Source: Gluconacetobacter liquefaciens
GTDB lineage: Bacteria; Pseudomonadota; Alphaproteobacteria; Acetobacterales; Acetobacteraceae
Assembly (NCBI RefSeq): GCF_003350405.1
Contig: NZ_QQAW01000008.1
Location: 1 to 64,000, forward strand
Length of the DNA stretch: 64,000 bases
Direction: 5' to 3'
Shown here: piece after piece, positions 44,228 through 53,646 of the stretch
How positions within the stretch are numbered: position 1 is the first letter of the stretch
Layout: every line of letters begins with the position of its first letter
Notes under the pieces: model-generated
The model's database searches: none
Told to the model about the DNA's origin: nothing
Seen by the model: only the letters and a program-made list of their open reading frames with translations
Program-made: the position numbers and the translations under genes

Positions 44228-45853
44228 GTGGAGCTTATCAATCCGGATGTCGTCGACCTGTCGCGATTCCAGTTCGCGCTGACGGCACTTTACCATTTCA
44301 TGTTCGTGCCGCTCACATTGGGGCTGACCTTCATGCTGGCGGCGATGGAGACGGTGTACGTCGTCACCGGCCGACAGATCTACAAGGACATGGCCCAGTT
44401 CTGGGGCAAGCTGTTCGGCATCAACTTCGCCATCGGCGTCGCGACCGGCATCACGATGGAATTCGAATTCGGCACCAACTGGTCGATGTATTCCCGCTTT
44501 TTCGGCGACATGTTCGGCACGCCGCTGGCCATCGAGGGCCTGATGGCGTTCTTCATGGAATCCACCTTCGTCGGGCTGATGTTCTTCGGCTGGGACCGCC
44601 TCAGCCGCCCCGCCCACCTGGCCATCACCTATCTGGTCGCGCTGGGCTCCAACCTGTCGGCGCTGTGGATTCTGGTGGCCAACGCCAGCATGAACATGCC
44701 GGAAGGCGCGCATTTCGACCCGGACACCATGCGGATGCAGTTCGACAGCGTGGTGAAGGTCATCTTCAACCCCGACGCACAGGCCAAGTTCGTCCACACG
44801 TCGGTCGCGGGCTACGTCTCGGCGGCGATGTTCGTCATGGGCATCAGCGCGTTCTATATCCTGCGTGGCCAGCACAAGGCTTTCGCCGCGCGCTCCTTCC
44901 GCATGGCGGCCCTGTTCGGCATCATCTCCACCGTCGCCGTCATCACGCTGGGCGACGTGCTGGGCCGGCTGGACTACGAACACCAGCCCACCAAGATCGC
45001 CGCGATCGAGGGGCTGTGGCACACCAGCAAGCCGCCGTTCGAACCGTGGCTGGCCTTCGCCCTGCCCGATGACGCCAGACAGGAAAACCATCTGGAAATC
45101 GGTGTCCCCTTCGTGCTGACGCCGCTGGTCGCCCACAGTTTCGACACGCCGATCACCGGCATGACCGAACTGGAAGAGCAGGCCGGCCCCCACATCGCAT
45201 CGGGCATCCAGGCCCTGTCGGCGCTGCGCCGCTACGGCCAGGGGCACGACCCGGCGGACCTGGCGCAGTTCAGGGCGCATGAGGCCGACATGGGCTTCGG
45301 CTTCCTGGCCATGCGGCATGCCCCCGGACAGGACGTCACCGCCATTTCCGCCGCCGAGATGGACAGCGTGGTGCGACAGACCGAGCCTGACATCCTGCCG
45401 AACGTGTTCGTCACCTTCTGGTCGTTCCGGATCATGGTGTTCCTGTCGCTGTGGTTCTTCGCCGTCTTCGCCCTTTCCGCTTATGTCAGCCTCACGAACC
45501 GGCTGGAACGCAACCGCCTGCTGCTGAAGCTGTGCATGTGGTCCATCCCGCTGCCCATCCTGGCCACCGAGTTCGGCTGGATCACCGCCGAAGCCGGCCG
45601 CCAGCCCTGGACGGTGTTCAACCGCCTGCCCACCTTCCTGTCCGCCTCCAGCCACGGCGTCGGCTACATGATCTTCTCGCTGGCCGGCTTCGCGCTGCTC
45701 TACTCCACCTTCATCGCCGCCGAACTGTTCCTGATGTTCAAATATGCCCGCCTCGGCCCCGATCACGGCGCGCATGGCGCGCAGGGGCCGCACCTGACGG
45801 TCGCACACGATCGGAAGGATGCGTTTTCCATCGCCTCCTCCCTGTCCTCGTAA
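44228..45853 (+). CDS. cydA: Cytochrome bd ubiquinol oxidase subunit I
   Basis: 541 residues starting at GTG 44228, with AGGAG 8 bases upstream; no ATG fits. The N-terminus (LSRFQFALTALYHFMFVPLT) carries His23, the b595 ligand equivalent to His19 of E. coli, and the segment FGWITAEAGRQPWTVF is the conserved quinol-side GRQPW motif. Nine or so membrane helices and a Q-loop are present. It oxidises ubiquinol and reduces O2 at high affinity without pumping protons. Followed by cydB after 14 bases. Confidence 0.95.
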   Translation: MELINPDVVDLSRFQFALTALYHFMFVPLTLGLTFMLAAMETVYVVTGRQIYKDMAQFWGKLFGINFAIGVATGITMEFEFGTNWSMYSRFFGDMFGTPLAIEGLMAFFMESTFVGLMFFGWDRLSRPAHLAITYLVALGSNLSALWILVANASMNMPEGAHFDPDTMRMQFDSVVKVIFNPDAQAKFVHTSVAGYVSAAMFVMGISAFYILRGQHKAFAARSFRMAALFGIISTVAVITLGDVLGRLDYEHQPTKIAAIEGLWHTSKPPFEPWLAFALPDDARQENHLEIGVPFVLTPLVAHSFDTPITGMTELEEQAGPHIASGIQALSALRRYGQGHDPADLAQFRAHEADMGFGFLAMRHAPGQDVTAISAAEMDSVVRQTEPDILPNVFVTFWSFRIMVFLSLWFFAVFALSAYVSLTNRLERNRLLLKLCMWSIPLPILATEFGWITAEAGRQPWTVFNRLPTFLSASSHGVGYMIFSLAGFALLYSTFIAAELFLMFKYARLGPDHGAHGAQGPHLTVAHDRKDAFSIASSLSS

Positions 45854-45867
45854 GGGAATTTCGTAAA

Positions 45868-47004
45868 ATGGACTCATACGCAATCCTGAAACTGGTCTGG
45901 GCCGCCATCCTCGGCATCCTGTTCATCGGACTGGGCACGATGGTCGGCATGGACATGGGCGTGGGCACGCTGCTGCGCTTCGTCGGCCGCAACGACGGCG
46001 AACGCCGCACGGCGCTGAACATCGTCGGCCCGCACTGGGACGGCAACCAGGTGTGGTTCATCCTGGGCGGCGGCGCGATCTTCGCCGCCTTCCCCACGCT
46101 CTATGCCACCTCGTTCTCGGTCTTCTACGTCGTCATGATCCTGCTGCTGTTCAGCATGATCCTGCGGCCGGTGGCGTTCGAATACCGCTCCAAGGCCGAC
46201 AGCCGGCACTGGCGCGCCAGTTGGGACGTCGCGTTCCTGGTCTCGGGCACGCTGCCGATGTTCATCTACGGCGCCGCCTTCGGCAATGTGCTGGAGGGCG
46301 TGGGCTATCATTTCGGCTGGACCGGCCAGTATTACCAGGACGAATCGTTCCTGTCCTACCTGGTCAATCCGTTCGCGATCCTGTGCGGCCTGATGTCGGT
46401 CGCACTCAGCGTCTACCAGGGCGGCGTCATGCTGATGCTGCGCTCCGAGGAGCCGATCCACGGCCGCGCGCGGCGCTATGCGATGCGCGGCGGCGTCGCC
46501 GCGGCAGCCCTGTTCGCGATCGGCGGCGTGTGGATCAGCCGCCTGAACGGCTTCCGCCTGACCGACGCCAACCCCGGCATGCCCGCCAACCCGATCCAGG
46601 GGCAACACGTCACCGTCAGCATGGGCGGATGGCTGGAAAACTTCCACGCCCATCCGGCCTTGTGGCTGATTCCGCTGCTGGGCATCGCCTGCATGCTGCT
46701 CGGCACCCTGATGGTACGCGCCGACCGCCCGGTTCTCGCATGGTGGATCGGCGCGGGCTCATGGGCCTGCACGATCGGCACCGTCGGCACCGCGATGTTT
46801 CCCTTCCTCATGCCCTCCGCCACGATGCCGGACCAGAGCCTGACGATCTGGAACAGCACCGCCAGCGCCTACGGTCTGGCCTGCATGCTGGTGGTGGCCG
46901 CGATCTTCGTGCCGATCATCCTGTCCTACACATCGTGGTGCTACTACGTCATGCGCGGCAAGGTCCGCACAGCCGACGTCATCCACGATACCCACAGCTA
47001 CTAA
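45868..47004 (+). CDS. cydB: Cytochrome bd ubiquinol oxidase subunit II
   Basis: 378 residues from ATG 45868 (AAGGGA upstream). Begins MDSYAILKLVWAAILGILF and has the CydB signature GPHWDGNQVWFILGGGAIF near residue 55; about eight or nine membrane helices. It forms the heterodimer core with CydA. A longer reading frame extends upstream into cydA but is only a shadow. Confidence 0.95.
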   Translation: MDSYAILKLVWAAILGILFIGLGTMVGMDMGVGTLLRFVGRNDGERRTALNIVGPHWDGNQVWFILGGGAIFAAFPTLYATSFSVFYVVMILLLFSMILRPVAFEYRSKADSRHWRASWDVAFLVSGTLPMFIYGAAFGNVLEGVGYHFGWTGQYYQDESFLSYLVNPFAILCGLMSVALSVYQGGVMLMLRSEEPIHGRARRYAMRGGVAAAALFAIGGVWISRLNGFRLTDANPGMPANPIQGQHVTVSMGGWLENFHAHPALWLIPLLGIACMLLGTLMVRADRPVLAWWIGAGSWACTIGTVGTAMFPFLMPSATMPDQSLTIWNSTASAYGLACMLVVAAIFVPIILSYTSWCYYVMRGKVRTADVIHDTHSY

Positions 47005-47014
47005 GGACCCTGTC

Positions 47015-47206
47015 ATGAACATCATGCGCCTGGCCGGGCTGGCCGTCGCCCTGGTCGTCTCGCTTCTGTTCGCCGTCTTCGTCGGCGATCAGGGGCCATG
47101 GTATTTCGCGTGGGTCGTGGGCACGGTGATGATCATCCTCATCGCCGGCGCCGGCGCCATCCTGCTCGATGCGCAGGACGAACAGACTCCGGAAAAGGAA
47201 ATCTGA
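47015..47206 (+). CDS. cydX: CydX-like small subunit with an extra N-terminal membrane helix
   Basis: 63 residues, AAGGA before the ATG. Residues 28-53 (PWYFAWVVGTVMIILIAGAG) match the CydX/YbgT signature WYFAW.lG, which in typical CydX begins at residue 2 of a protein of roughly 35-40 residues. Here a complete extra hydrophobic segment (about 5-23, LAGLAVALVVSLLFAVFVG) precedes it, so the protein should span the membrane twice. It starts 10 bases after cydB. The role is presumably stabilising the oxidase, as known for CydX. Confidence 0.75.
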   Translation: MNIMRLAGLAVALVVSLLFAVFVGDQGPWYFAWVVGTVMIILIAGAGAILLDAQDEQTPEKEI

Positions 47207-47208
47207 CC

Positions 47209-47325
47209 ATGATGGGCGATCTGGAACGCATCATCTTCTTCATTCCCGCGCTCTATCTGGCCCTCTACCTGGTGGCGGTCGCCATCGCCCGCCGCGCCGG
47301 GCAGCGCCCTCCCTCCGGTCCCTAG
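47209..47325 (+). CDS. 38-residue membrane microprotein in the cyd operon
   Basis: Starts 2 bases after the CydX-like stop, with AAGGAAA about 8-12 bases upstream of the ATG at 47209. The peptide MMGDLERIIFFIPALYLALY continues with VAVAIARRAG and ends in a short polar tail: a single membrane helix with an acidic N-terminus and positive C-terminal side. It is not the usual 95-residue YbgE. Tight spacing and the hairpin right behind it indicate a true last gene of the operon. It may be an additional small oxidase subunit, as CydH is in E. coli; inference only. Confidence 0.6.
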   Translation: MMGDLERIIFFIPALYLALYLVAVAIARRAGQRPPSGP

Positions 47326-47332
47326 AAGATCG

Positions 47333-47366
47333 GCTCCTGTTTGAATGCACGCATTCAAACAGGAGC
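47333..47366. terminator. 34-base palindrome between the cyd operon and a convergent lipoprotein gene
   Basis: GCTCCTGTTTGAATGC (47333-47348) and GCATTCAAACAGGAGC (47351-47366) are perfect 16-base arms separated by two bases. It lies 7 bases after the last cyd gene and 4 bases beyond the stop of the minus-strand gene, so it probably terminates both. There is no T-run on either side. Confidence 0.65.
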
Positions 47367-47370
47367 TGCC

Positions 47371-48444
47371 CTAGCCGTTGGCGGGAATGGTGACGATGGT
47401 ATTCGGCCCCTTGCTGGTCTTGGAAAGCTCAAGCAGGATCTGCAACATCGTAAAAGCCAGCTTGCTGTCGAAATCGTCGTCCGCGATCCAGTAGAATTTG
47501 TGATTGTAGCTGGTCCAGGAAAACACCGCCCCCGGCCGCTCCTTCGTCACATGCACCACCACGATCGGCCGCGTTACGCGCCCGACCATCTTGATGGTGG
47601 GGCGCGTGCGGCCCGAGGCGATATCCTCTTCCGGAACGTCGATCTGGTAGGCAATCTGCCCCAGCACCCCCAGCACGGTGCGCGTCAGCAACTGGATCTG
47701 CCCCCGGCGCGGCCGCCCGCCGCCATAGACGACCTCCACCCGCTCGTCGTCCTGCGCCATGCCCAGCAGGCGGCGCGTATCATGCACCACCTTCGTCAGG
47801 TCCGGATTGTCGGTCGAGGCGATCGACAGGAAAACCCGGTCGGCCAACGCGTCCTTGTCCGTGGCCGCCGGGTTGCGTTCAAGCTGGATACCCAGCAACC
47901 CCGCAAGCTGAAGAAGCCGCAGGTCGTAGATCAGGTCAAAGAACGCCGGCGAGGCCCGCCCCACATCCCCGCCCAGCGACCCGGTATTGTTGATCAGGTT
48001 GATCGACTGCACGGCCAGACGAAACAGCACGTCGATCGGCAGCCCGCCCATGGCCAGCGGCAGCAGGTTCCCCGGCGGCAGCGGCCGCAGGAAACTCTGC
48101 GCATAGGCATCCCCCGTCACGGGCTGGAAGGTGAAGGTCGGGCTTTCCTGCACCTGCATCCCCGCCCCGCCATAGGGCCGGGTCGCCGAATAGTTGCCGA
48201 TCCCCACGGAGATATTGCGCTGAAGCTGATACCCCGAAATCAGCTGCGTCGTATCCAGGAATCCCGGCGTGTCGGCATAGCGCAGCCGCACCACGTTCAG
48301 CAGCGTCTGCTGCTTGGCCGAACTGGTCAGCGCACGAGAATAGTCGCTCTGGTCCCGGTCCAGCCGCGTCGGCCCGATCTCGTAGCACCCTTGCAGAACA
48401 GACAGGCCCGGCAGCAGAAGAAGAAAGCGAATGGTCCTGTTCAT
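47371..48444 (-). CDS. Putative outer-membrane or periplasmic lipoprotein, function unknown
   Basis: 357 residues from ATG 48444. A short signal sequence (MNRTIRFLLLLPGLSVLQGC) ends in a lipobox with Cys20 as lipidation site. The mature part is soluble, without repeats or a catalytic motif I recognise; a hydrophobic stretch around 120-160 (FLRPLPPGNLLPLAMGGLPI) and a well-ordered C-terminal half suggest a folded domain. Family members appear as hypothetical lipoproteins. Monocistronic, convergent with cyd. Confidence 0.75.
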   Translation of the reverse strand: MNRTIRFLLLLPGLSVLQGCYEIGPTRLDRDQSDYSRALTSSAKQQTLLNVVRLRYADTPGFLDTTQLISGYQLQRNISVGIGNYSATRPYGGAGMQVQESPTFTFQPVTGDAYAQSFLRPLPPGNLLPLAMGGLPIDVLFRLAVQSINLINNTGSLGGDVGRASPAFFDLIYDLRLLQLAGLLGIQLERNPAATDKDALADRVFLSIASTDNPDLTKVVHDTRRLLGMAQDDERVEVVYGGGRPRRGQIQLLTRTVLGVLGQIAYQIDVPEEDIASGRTRPTIKMVGRVTRPIVVVHVTKERPGAVFSWTSYNHKFYWIADDDFDSKLAFTMLQILLELSKTSKGPNTIVTIPANG

Positions 48445-48704
48445 GGTCCCCGGATGTCGTTCATGGCGCCCGAAAGGCATTAAGAGGCTCTAGATCACCG
48501 GTCCCGGATTTCCAATGCGTTTGCGGACCATTTTTCCTGACAAGTTGGCAATGTCCAGCCACCACAGGCACAGTGCGCACCGTTTCCACCCGCCTCTGTT
48601 TCATGAAATTGTCACAATGGAAACCGGCAACCATGCCGTATGTCACGCCACATCCACACGATTTCCGTCCGTCGCGGACGACCACGCACAGGCCGAGCAG
48701 ACTC

Positions 48705-51200
48705 ATGACGACACGTCGGGACTTCCTCAGATACGCCCTCCTGTCCGGCGCGGCGGGCGCCACCACCACGCTTCCCGCCGCCATCCAGCGCGCCTTCGCC
48801 ATCGCCCCCAACCCCGGCACGACATGGCAGGATGCCGAGCATGTGGTGATCCTGATGCAGGAGAACCGGTCGTTCGACCATGTGTTCGGCACGCTGCAAG
48901 GCGTACGCGGCTTCAACGACCCCAGGGCGATCCGGCAGGCCAACGGCAACCCGGTCTTCGCCCAGACGGGCGCGGACGGCCAGACCTACGCGCCGTGGCG
49001 CCTGAACATCCGCGACACGCGCGTCACCTGGATGGGGTCGATCCCCCATTCCCGCGACAGCCAGGTCGATGCATGGAACGACGGCGGACACGACCGCTGG
49101 ATCGACGCCAAGAAATCCCACCACAAGGGCTATGACCGCTACCCGCTGACGATGGGCTACTACACGCGCGAGGACCTGCCATTCTACTACGCGCTGGCCG
49201 ACGCCTTCACCGTCTGCGACCAGCATTACTGCGGCGCCATGACCAGCACCACGCCCAACCGCCTGCTGTTCTGGACCGGCACGGTCCGCGACACGCAGAC
49301 GACCGATTCCAGGGTCTACATGCGCAATGGCGAGATCCTCGAAGGCGGCATGACCTGGACCACCTTCCCCGAACGGCTCCAGAGCGCCGGCATCTCGTGG
49401 AAATTCTACCAGAACGAACTCTCCCAGACCGGCGGCATGAACGCGCGGGAGCGCGCATGGCTCTCCAATTTCGGCTGCAACGTCCTGGAATGTTTCGACC
49501 AGTACTGCGTCTCGGCCAATCCCGGATTCAGCGACTGGCTCGAAGCCCGCATCGACGACTGCACAGGCCATATCGAGCGGCTGACGAAGCAGGAAATGCT
49601 CGTCTCCGAAACGCACGAGGAACAACTGGCCGAAGCACGGGCATTGCTCGACGTGCTGACCCGCCGCCGCCCGTCGGCCAGCCACACGATGCAGAAGCTC
49701 TCGCCCGCCGAACGCGCCCTGTTCGAGAGGGCCTTCGTCATCAACAGCGGCGACCCGCAATACCGCACGCTGGAAACCCTGTCCTTCTCCGACGGCGACA
49801 GAACGCGGCACATGGACGCCCCCAGGGGCGACATCCTCTACCAGTTCCGCCAGGACGTACGCGCGGGCACCCTGCCCACCGTCTCGTGGCTGGCCGCACC
49901 GGAACATTTCTCCGACCACCCGACCTCACCGTGGTACGGCGCCTGGTACGTGTCGGAGATCATGGACATCCTGACCGAAAATCCGGAGGTGTGGAAAAAG
50001 ACCATCTTCATCATCACCTACGATGAAAATGACGGCTATTTCGACCATGGCTGTTCCTACACGGCGCCGGACCCTTACCGCCCGGAAACCGGCCGCTCCT
50101 CGGCCACGATCGGCCCCGACGGGCTGGAACACACCACGGCGCGTGACGAGGTGGAACGCGGCGTGCCGCCCCGCCTGGCCCGCACCGGCCCCATCGGGCT
50201 GGGCTTCCGCGTGCCCATGATCGTCGCCTCGCCGTGGAGCCGGGGCGGCTGGGTCAATTCCCAGCTTTTCGAGCACACTTCCACCCTGCGGTTCCTGGAA
50301 GCCTTCATCCAGACGAAATTCGGCAAGACAGTCACCGAAACCAACATCTCGCCCTGGCGCCGCGCGATCAGCGGCGACCTGACCTCCTGCTTCCGCCCCT
50401 ATGACGGCACGGTGCCCACCCTGCCGTTCCTCAACCGCAACGCCTTCCTCAAGACCATCGAGGACGCGAAGGACCGCCCCATGCCCGGCGGCTTCCGCGC
50501 CCTGAGCGCGGCCGACCTCGCCACCCTGCGCGCCGAACCGGCAAGCCTGCGCAGCCTGGCGCGGCAGGAGCCCGGCACCCGCCCCTCCTGCGCCCTGCCC
50601 TACGAAGCCCATTGCGACGGCGGCCTGACGCCGGACGGCGAACAGATCGCCCTGCGCCTGCACGCCGGGCAGAAACTGCACGGCGCACACGCGGCGGGCC
50701 TGCCCTTCAACGTCTATTGCCACGGCCTGGCACCGGGCAGGACCGGGGCCAGGAACACCATGCAGGCCGGCACCTACGCCGTCGCGGCCGGCGACACGCT
50801 GGATGCGGCCTTCGACATGACGAGCTTCGCCGACAGGCTCTACGATGTCGCGGTCCACGCCCCCAACGGCTTCTATCGCCATTTCCGGGGCCGGCAGGGC
50901 GGCCTGCGTCTGCAGGTGGAATGCGGCTATCTCCACGGCCGGGGCAAGGACCTCACCCTGCGCGTCACCAATAACGGCCCGCAGACGGTCACGGTCGCCT
51001 GCACCCTGGCCGACCGGAACGTGAAGCGCACCCTGCGCATCGCCCCCGGCCACGCCGCCGAGGCGCCGTTCGACCTGTCAGGCAGCGCGATGTGGTACGA
51101 CGTCACGCTCACCAGCCCGGCCGAGCCCGAACTGGCCTACCAGTTCGCCGGCCGCGTCGAAACGGGCCGCCCCGGACAAACCGACCCCGCCATGGCCTGA
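48705..51200 (+). CDS. Tat-exported phosphocholine-specific phospholipase C
   Basis: 831 residues from ATG 48705, which gives a proper Tat signal (TTRRDFLRYALLSGAAGA). The phosphoesterase domain (about 40-560) has the acid-phosphatase/PLC metal motif ILMQENRSFDHVFGTLQG, FITYDENDGYFDH and IVASPWSRGGWVNS. Two C-terminal beta domains of the PLC type follow (about 610-820). It hydrolyses phosphatidylcholine or sphingomyelin outside the cytoplasmic membrane, usually to release phosphate or choline. Upstream ATGs would bury the twin-arginine motif, so I reject them. Confidence 0.9.
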   Translation: MTTRRDFLRYALLSGAAGATTTLPAAIQRAFAIAPNPGTTWQDAEHVVILMQENRSFDHVFGTLQGVRGFNDPRAIRQANGNPVFAQTGADGQTYAPWRLNIRDTRVTWMGSIPHSRDSQVDAWNDGGHDRWIDAKKSHHKGYDRYPLTMGYYTREDLPFYYALADAFTVCDQHYCGAMTSTTPNRLLFWTGTVRDTQTTDSRVYMRNGEILEGGMTWTTFPERLQSAGISWKFYQNELSQTGGMNARERAWLSNFGCNVLECFDQYCVSANPGFSDWLEARIDDCTGHIERLTKQEMLVSETHEEQLAEARALLDVLTRRRPSASHTMQKLSPAERALFERAFVINSGDPQYRTLETLSFSDGDRTRHMDAPRGDILYQFRQDVRAGTLPTVSWLAAPEHFSDHPTSPWYGAWYVSEIMDILTENPEVWKKTIFIITYDENDGYFDHGCSYTAPDPYRPETGRSSATIGPDGLEHTTARDEVERGVPPRLARTGPIGLGFRVPMIVASPWSRGGWVNSQLFEHTSTLRFLEAFIQTKFGKTVTETNISPWRRAISGDLTSCFRPYDGTVPTLPFLNRNAFLKTIEDAKDRPMPGGFRALSAADLATLRAEPASLRSLARQEPGTRPSCALPYEAHCDGGLTPDGEQIALRLHAGQKLHGAHAAGLPFNVYCHGLAPGRTGARNTMQAGTYAVAAGDTLDAAFDMTSFADRLYDVAVHAPNGFYRHFRGRQGGLRLQVECGYLHGRGKDLTLRVTNNGPQTVTVACTLADRNVKRTLRIAPGHAAEAPFDLSGSAMWYDVTLTSPAEPELAYQFAGRVETGRPGQTDPAMA

Positions 51201-51431
51201 CAGCCTGACCGAACATGCACGCTGGCGGCGTGTCCCCCGCGCGTTTCCTGCGCTTCGGTGCTCATGGCCATCAAGGCCACGCCGCTCCGATGCTCGGAAA
51301 CACATGTCGGGCGCGGCCCGAAACGGGCCGCTCTCGCTCGCCAGCCCACATGTTCGGTCAGGCTCTGAGGCTGTTCGCACAGTCACCCTGCCAGCGATCC
51401 CGCCCGGCAGGCCGACTGTTCAAACAGCCTC
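51201..51431. repeat. Nested inverted repeats after the phospholipase gene
   Basis: This 230-base gap is full of paired arms. CCTGACCGAACATG (51204-51217) and CATGTTCGGTCAGG (51349-51362) are perfect 14-base arms. CGGCCCG/CGGGCCG forms a small hairpin near 51315-51330. GAGGCTGTTCGCACAGTC (51367-51384) pairs with GACTGTTCAAACAGCCTC (51414-51431) at 16 of 18 positions. It could be a complex terminator or a small palindromic mobile-type element. No gene is seen. Confidence 0.55.
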
Positions 51432-51469
51432 TGTAACAATCACACAATCACAGAGGGCCACGCCCCCAA

Positions 51470-52066
51470 TCAGGCGAGTTTCTTCGCCAGCCCGGCCACA
51501 TGCTGGCCGAGGAAGCGCGCGCCATCCAGTTCGTTGGCGCTAACGGCGCGCGACCCGTCCCCGGCGGCGATCGTGGTCGCACCATAAGGCGCCCCGCCCG
51601 AAACCTGGTCCAGTGTCAACTGGCCCTGGAAGCTGTAAGGCAGGCCGCTGATGACCATGCCATGATGGATCAGGTTCGACAGCAGCGAATACAGCGTCGT
51701 CTCCTGCCCGCCATGCTGGCTGGCGGTCGAGGTAAAGGCGGCACCCACCTTGCCGATCAGCGCCCCCTTCAGCCACAGCCCCCCGGTCTGGTCCCAGAAC
51801 GCCGCCATCTGCGCCGGCAGCCGCCCGAAACGGGTCGGCGCACCGATGATGATGGCGTCATAATGCGCCAGATCGTCCGGGGTCGCCACCGGCGCCGCCT
51901 GATCGAGCTTGAAGTGATGCGCCTTCGCGATCTCCTCAGGCACCGTCTCCGGCACGCGCTTGATATCGGCCTCGATCCCCGCCGCACGGGCACCCTCGGC
52001 AACGGCCTGGGCCATCGTCTCGACATGCCCGTAGGTGGAATAATAGAGAACCAGCAACTTCGTCAT
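51470..52066 (-). CDS. wrbA: NAD(P)H:quinone oxidoreductase WrbA
   Basis: 198 residues, exactly the family length, from ATG 52066 (AGAGG 5 bases upstream). Flavodoxin-like fold: FMN loop [15 protein letters not shown], then [20 protein letters not shown], and [20 protein letters not shown]. It carries out two-electron quinone reduction that protects against semiquinone stress. Monocistronic. Confidence 0.95.
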   Translation of the reverse strand: MTKLLVLYYSTYGHVETMAQAVAEGARAAGIEADIKRVPETVPEEIAKAHHFKLDQAAPVATPDDLAHYDAIIIGAPTRFGRLPAQMAAFWDQTGGLWLKGALIGKVGAAFTSTASQHGGQETTLYSLLSNLIHHGMVISGLPYSFQGQLTLDQVSGGAPYGATTIAAGDGSRAVSANELDGARFLGQHVAGLAKKLA

Positions 52067-52216
52067 CATGACCTCTTTTCCGGCCTCGGGGCCGTGTGCT
52101 CGGGGCAAACGTTACATCAGGGACCATACGGTCCACCCCACCCCCTCACATCCCTCAAAACCGGAAACCCACGGTTTCCATCCTTTGCCCCCAGGCGGCC
52201 CTTCCGCCACCAGGCT

Positions 52217-53572
52217 TCACAGCATGGCGCCGAACATCGCCAGCACCACACCGCCCATCAGGACGGTCGCAACCCACCCCAGCCATTTCAGCGGGCCACG
52301 AATGGCGAATTGCCCCATCACGTCGCGCCGCGCCGCCACCCGCATCATCACGACCATCACAGGCACCGCCGCCACCCCGTTCAGCACGGCACTCCAGAAC
52401 AAGGCCCGGATCGGATCAACCGGCGCGAAATTGATGATCATCCCGATCAGCGTAGCGATCACCAGCGTCGCATAAAACGCCTGCGCCTCCTTGGGTCGGC
52501 GCTCCAGCCCCGTCGGCCATTGCCGCGCCTCTCCCACCGCATAGGCGGCCGACCCGGCCAGCACGGGCACCGCCAGCAGCCCCGTGCCCACGATGCCCAC
52601 CGTAAACACCAGCGACGCGAACGCCCCCGCGATCGGCCGCAGCGCCTCGGCCGCCTGCGCCGAGGTCTGGATATGCGTCACACCATGCACATTCAGCGTC
52701 GCCGCCGCCGTCACCAGAATGGCCAGCGCAACCAGATTCGAAAATCCCATGCCCACCAAAGTATCGATCTCGATACGCCGCAACGCCCGCCGCCCCTGCG
52801 ACGGCGCATCCACCAGATCGACGCGCCGGGGATACACCCGCAGATCCTCCACCTCTTCCGACGCCTGCCAGAAGAACAGATAGGGGCTGATCGTGGTCCC
52901 CAGGATCGCCACAAGCGCCGTCAGGTAATCCGATGTCAGCGCCTGCCGGGGCCAGACCAGATGCAACGCCAGCGCGCCCCAGTCGACATCCACGCACGCC
53001 AGCGCCGCAAAATAGGCAAACAGCGCCAGCGTCAGCCATTTCAGCGCCGCCACATAGCGCGTGTATTGCAGGAAGAGCTGCATGGAGATCGAAATCGCCG
53101 AAAACAGCAGCACATACAGCGCATGCGGCGCCGGCAGCAGCAGCCCCAGCGCATCGGCCATCGCCCCCAGATCGGCACCGAGATTGATGATGTTCGCCAC
53201 CAGCAACAGCAGTACGACACTGCTCAGCAACCAGGACGGACAATGCAGACGGATCACGCCCGCCAGTCCATGGCCGGTCGTCCGCCCGATCCGCGCACTG
53301 ATCATCTGCACCGCCACCATCAGCGGATAGGTCACCAGCAGCGTCCATGACAGCCCATAGGCAAACTGCGCGCCCACCTGGGAATAGGTCGCGATCCCGC
53401 TCGGATCGTCATCCGATGCCCCGGTAATCAGCCCCGGCCCCAGCACCCTGAACAGGCGCGGCCGGCTCGGTCCCACCACGGGGCTGGGCATTTCCGGGTC
53501 GTCATGACCATGCGGCCCGGCCCCGGCCTTCGCACCCTCACCCCGGTTCCGGGGACCCTGCCGCGCTGTCAT
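52217..53572 (-). CDS. Nramp-family divalent metal transporter, divergent clade
   Basis: 451 residues, about 11 membrane helices. The first helix carries GPGLITGASDDDPSGIATYS instead of the DPGN of manganese/iron Nramps, and the helix-6 metal motif (MPH in MntH) is replaced by TISPYLFFW. So this is an Nramp relative whose ion may be other than Mn2+ or Fe2+; I leave the symbol blank. The start is uncertain: 53491 (MPSPVVGPS) is a reasonable alternative to 53572, since the first 27 residues are low-complexity. Confidence 0.8.
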   Translation of the reverse strand: MTARQGPRNRGEGAKAGAGPHGHDDPEMPSPVVGPSRPRLFRVLGPGLITGASDDDPSGIATYSQVGAQFAYGLSWTLLVTYPLMVAVQMISARIGRTTGHGLAGVIRLHCPSWLLSSVVLLLLVANIINLGADLGAMADALGLLLPAPHALYVLLFSAISISMQLFLQYTRYVAALKWLTLALFAYFAALACVDVDWGALALHLVWPRQALTSDYLTALVAILGTTISPYLFFWQASEEVEDLRVYPRRVDLVDAPSQGRRALRRIEIDTLVGMGFSNLVALAILVTAAATLNVHGVTHIQTSAQAAEALRPIAGAFASLVFTVGIVGTGLLAVPVLAGSAAYAVGEARQWPTGLERRPKEAQAFYATLVIATLIGMIINFAPVDPIRALFWSAVLNGVAAVPVMVVMMRVAARRDVMGQFAIRGPLKWLGWVATVLMGGVVLAMFGAML

Positions 53573-53646
53573 CGTACCGCTCGCTTCGCCGAATGGAATC
53601 CCGACCCTATCCCAAACCAGCGGTCACGCCCATCTCTCTCCACCTG

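Noticed and set aside
45451-45867. Longer N-terminus for CydB
   Set aside because: Overlaps the end of cydA and reads as Arg/Pro-rich noise; ATG 45868 has a ribosome site and matches CydB N-termini.
48594-48616. Pho box before the phospholipase C gene
   Set aside because: The CTGTTTC and TTGTCAC half-sites are 13 bases apart, not the 11 required, and the match is partial.
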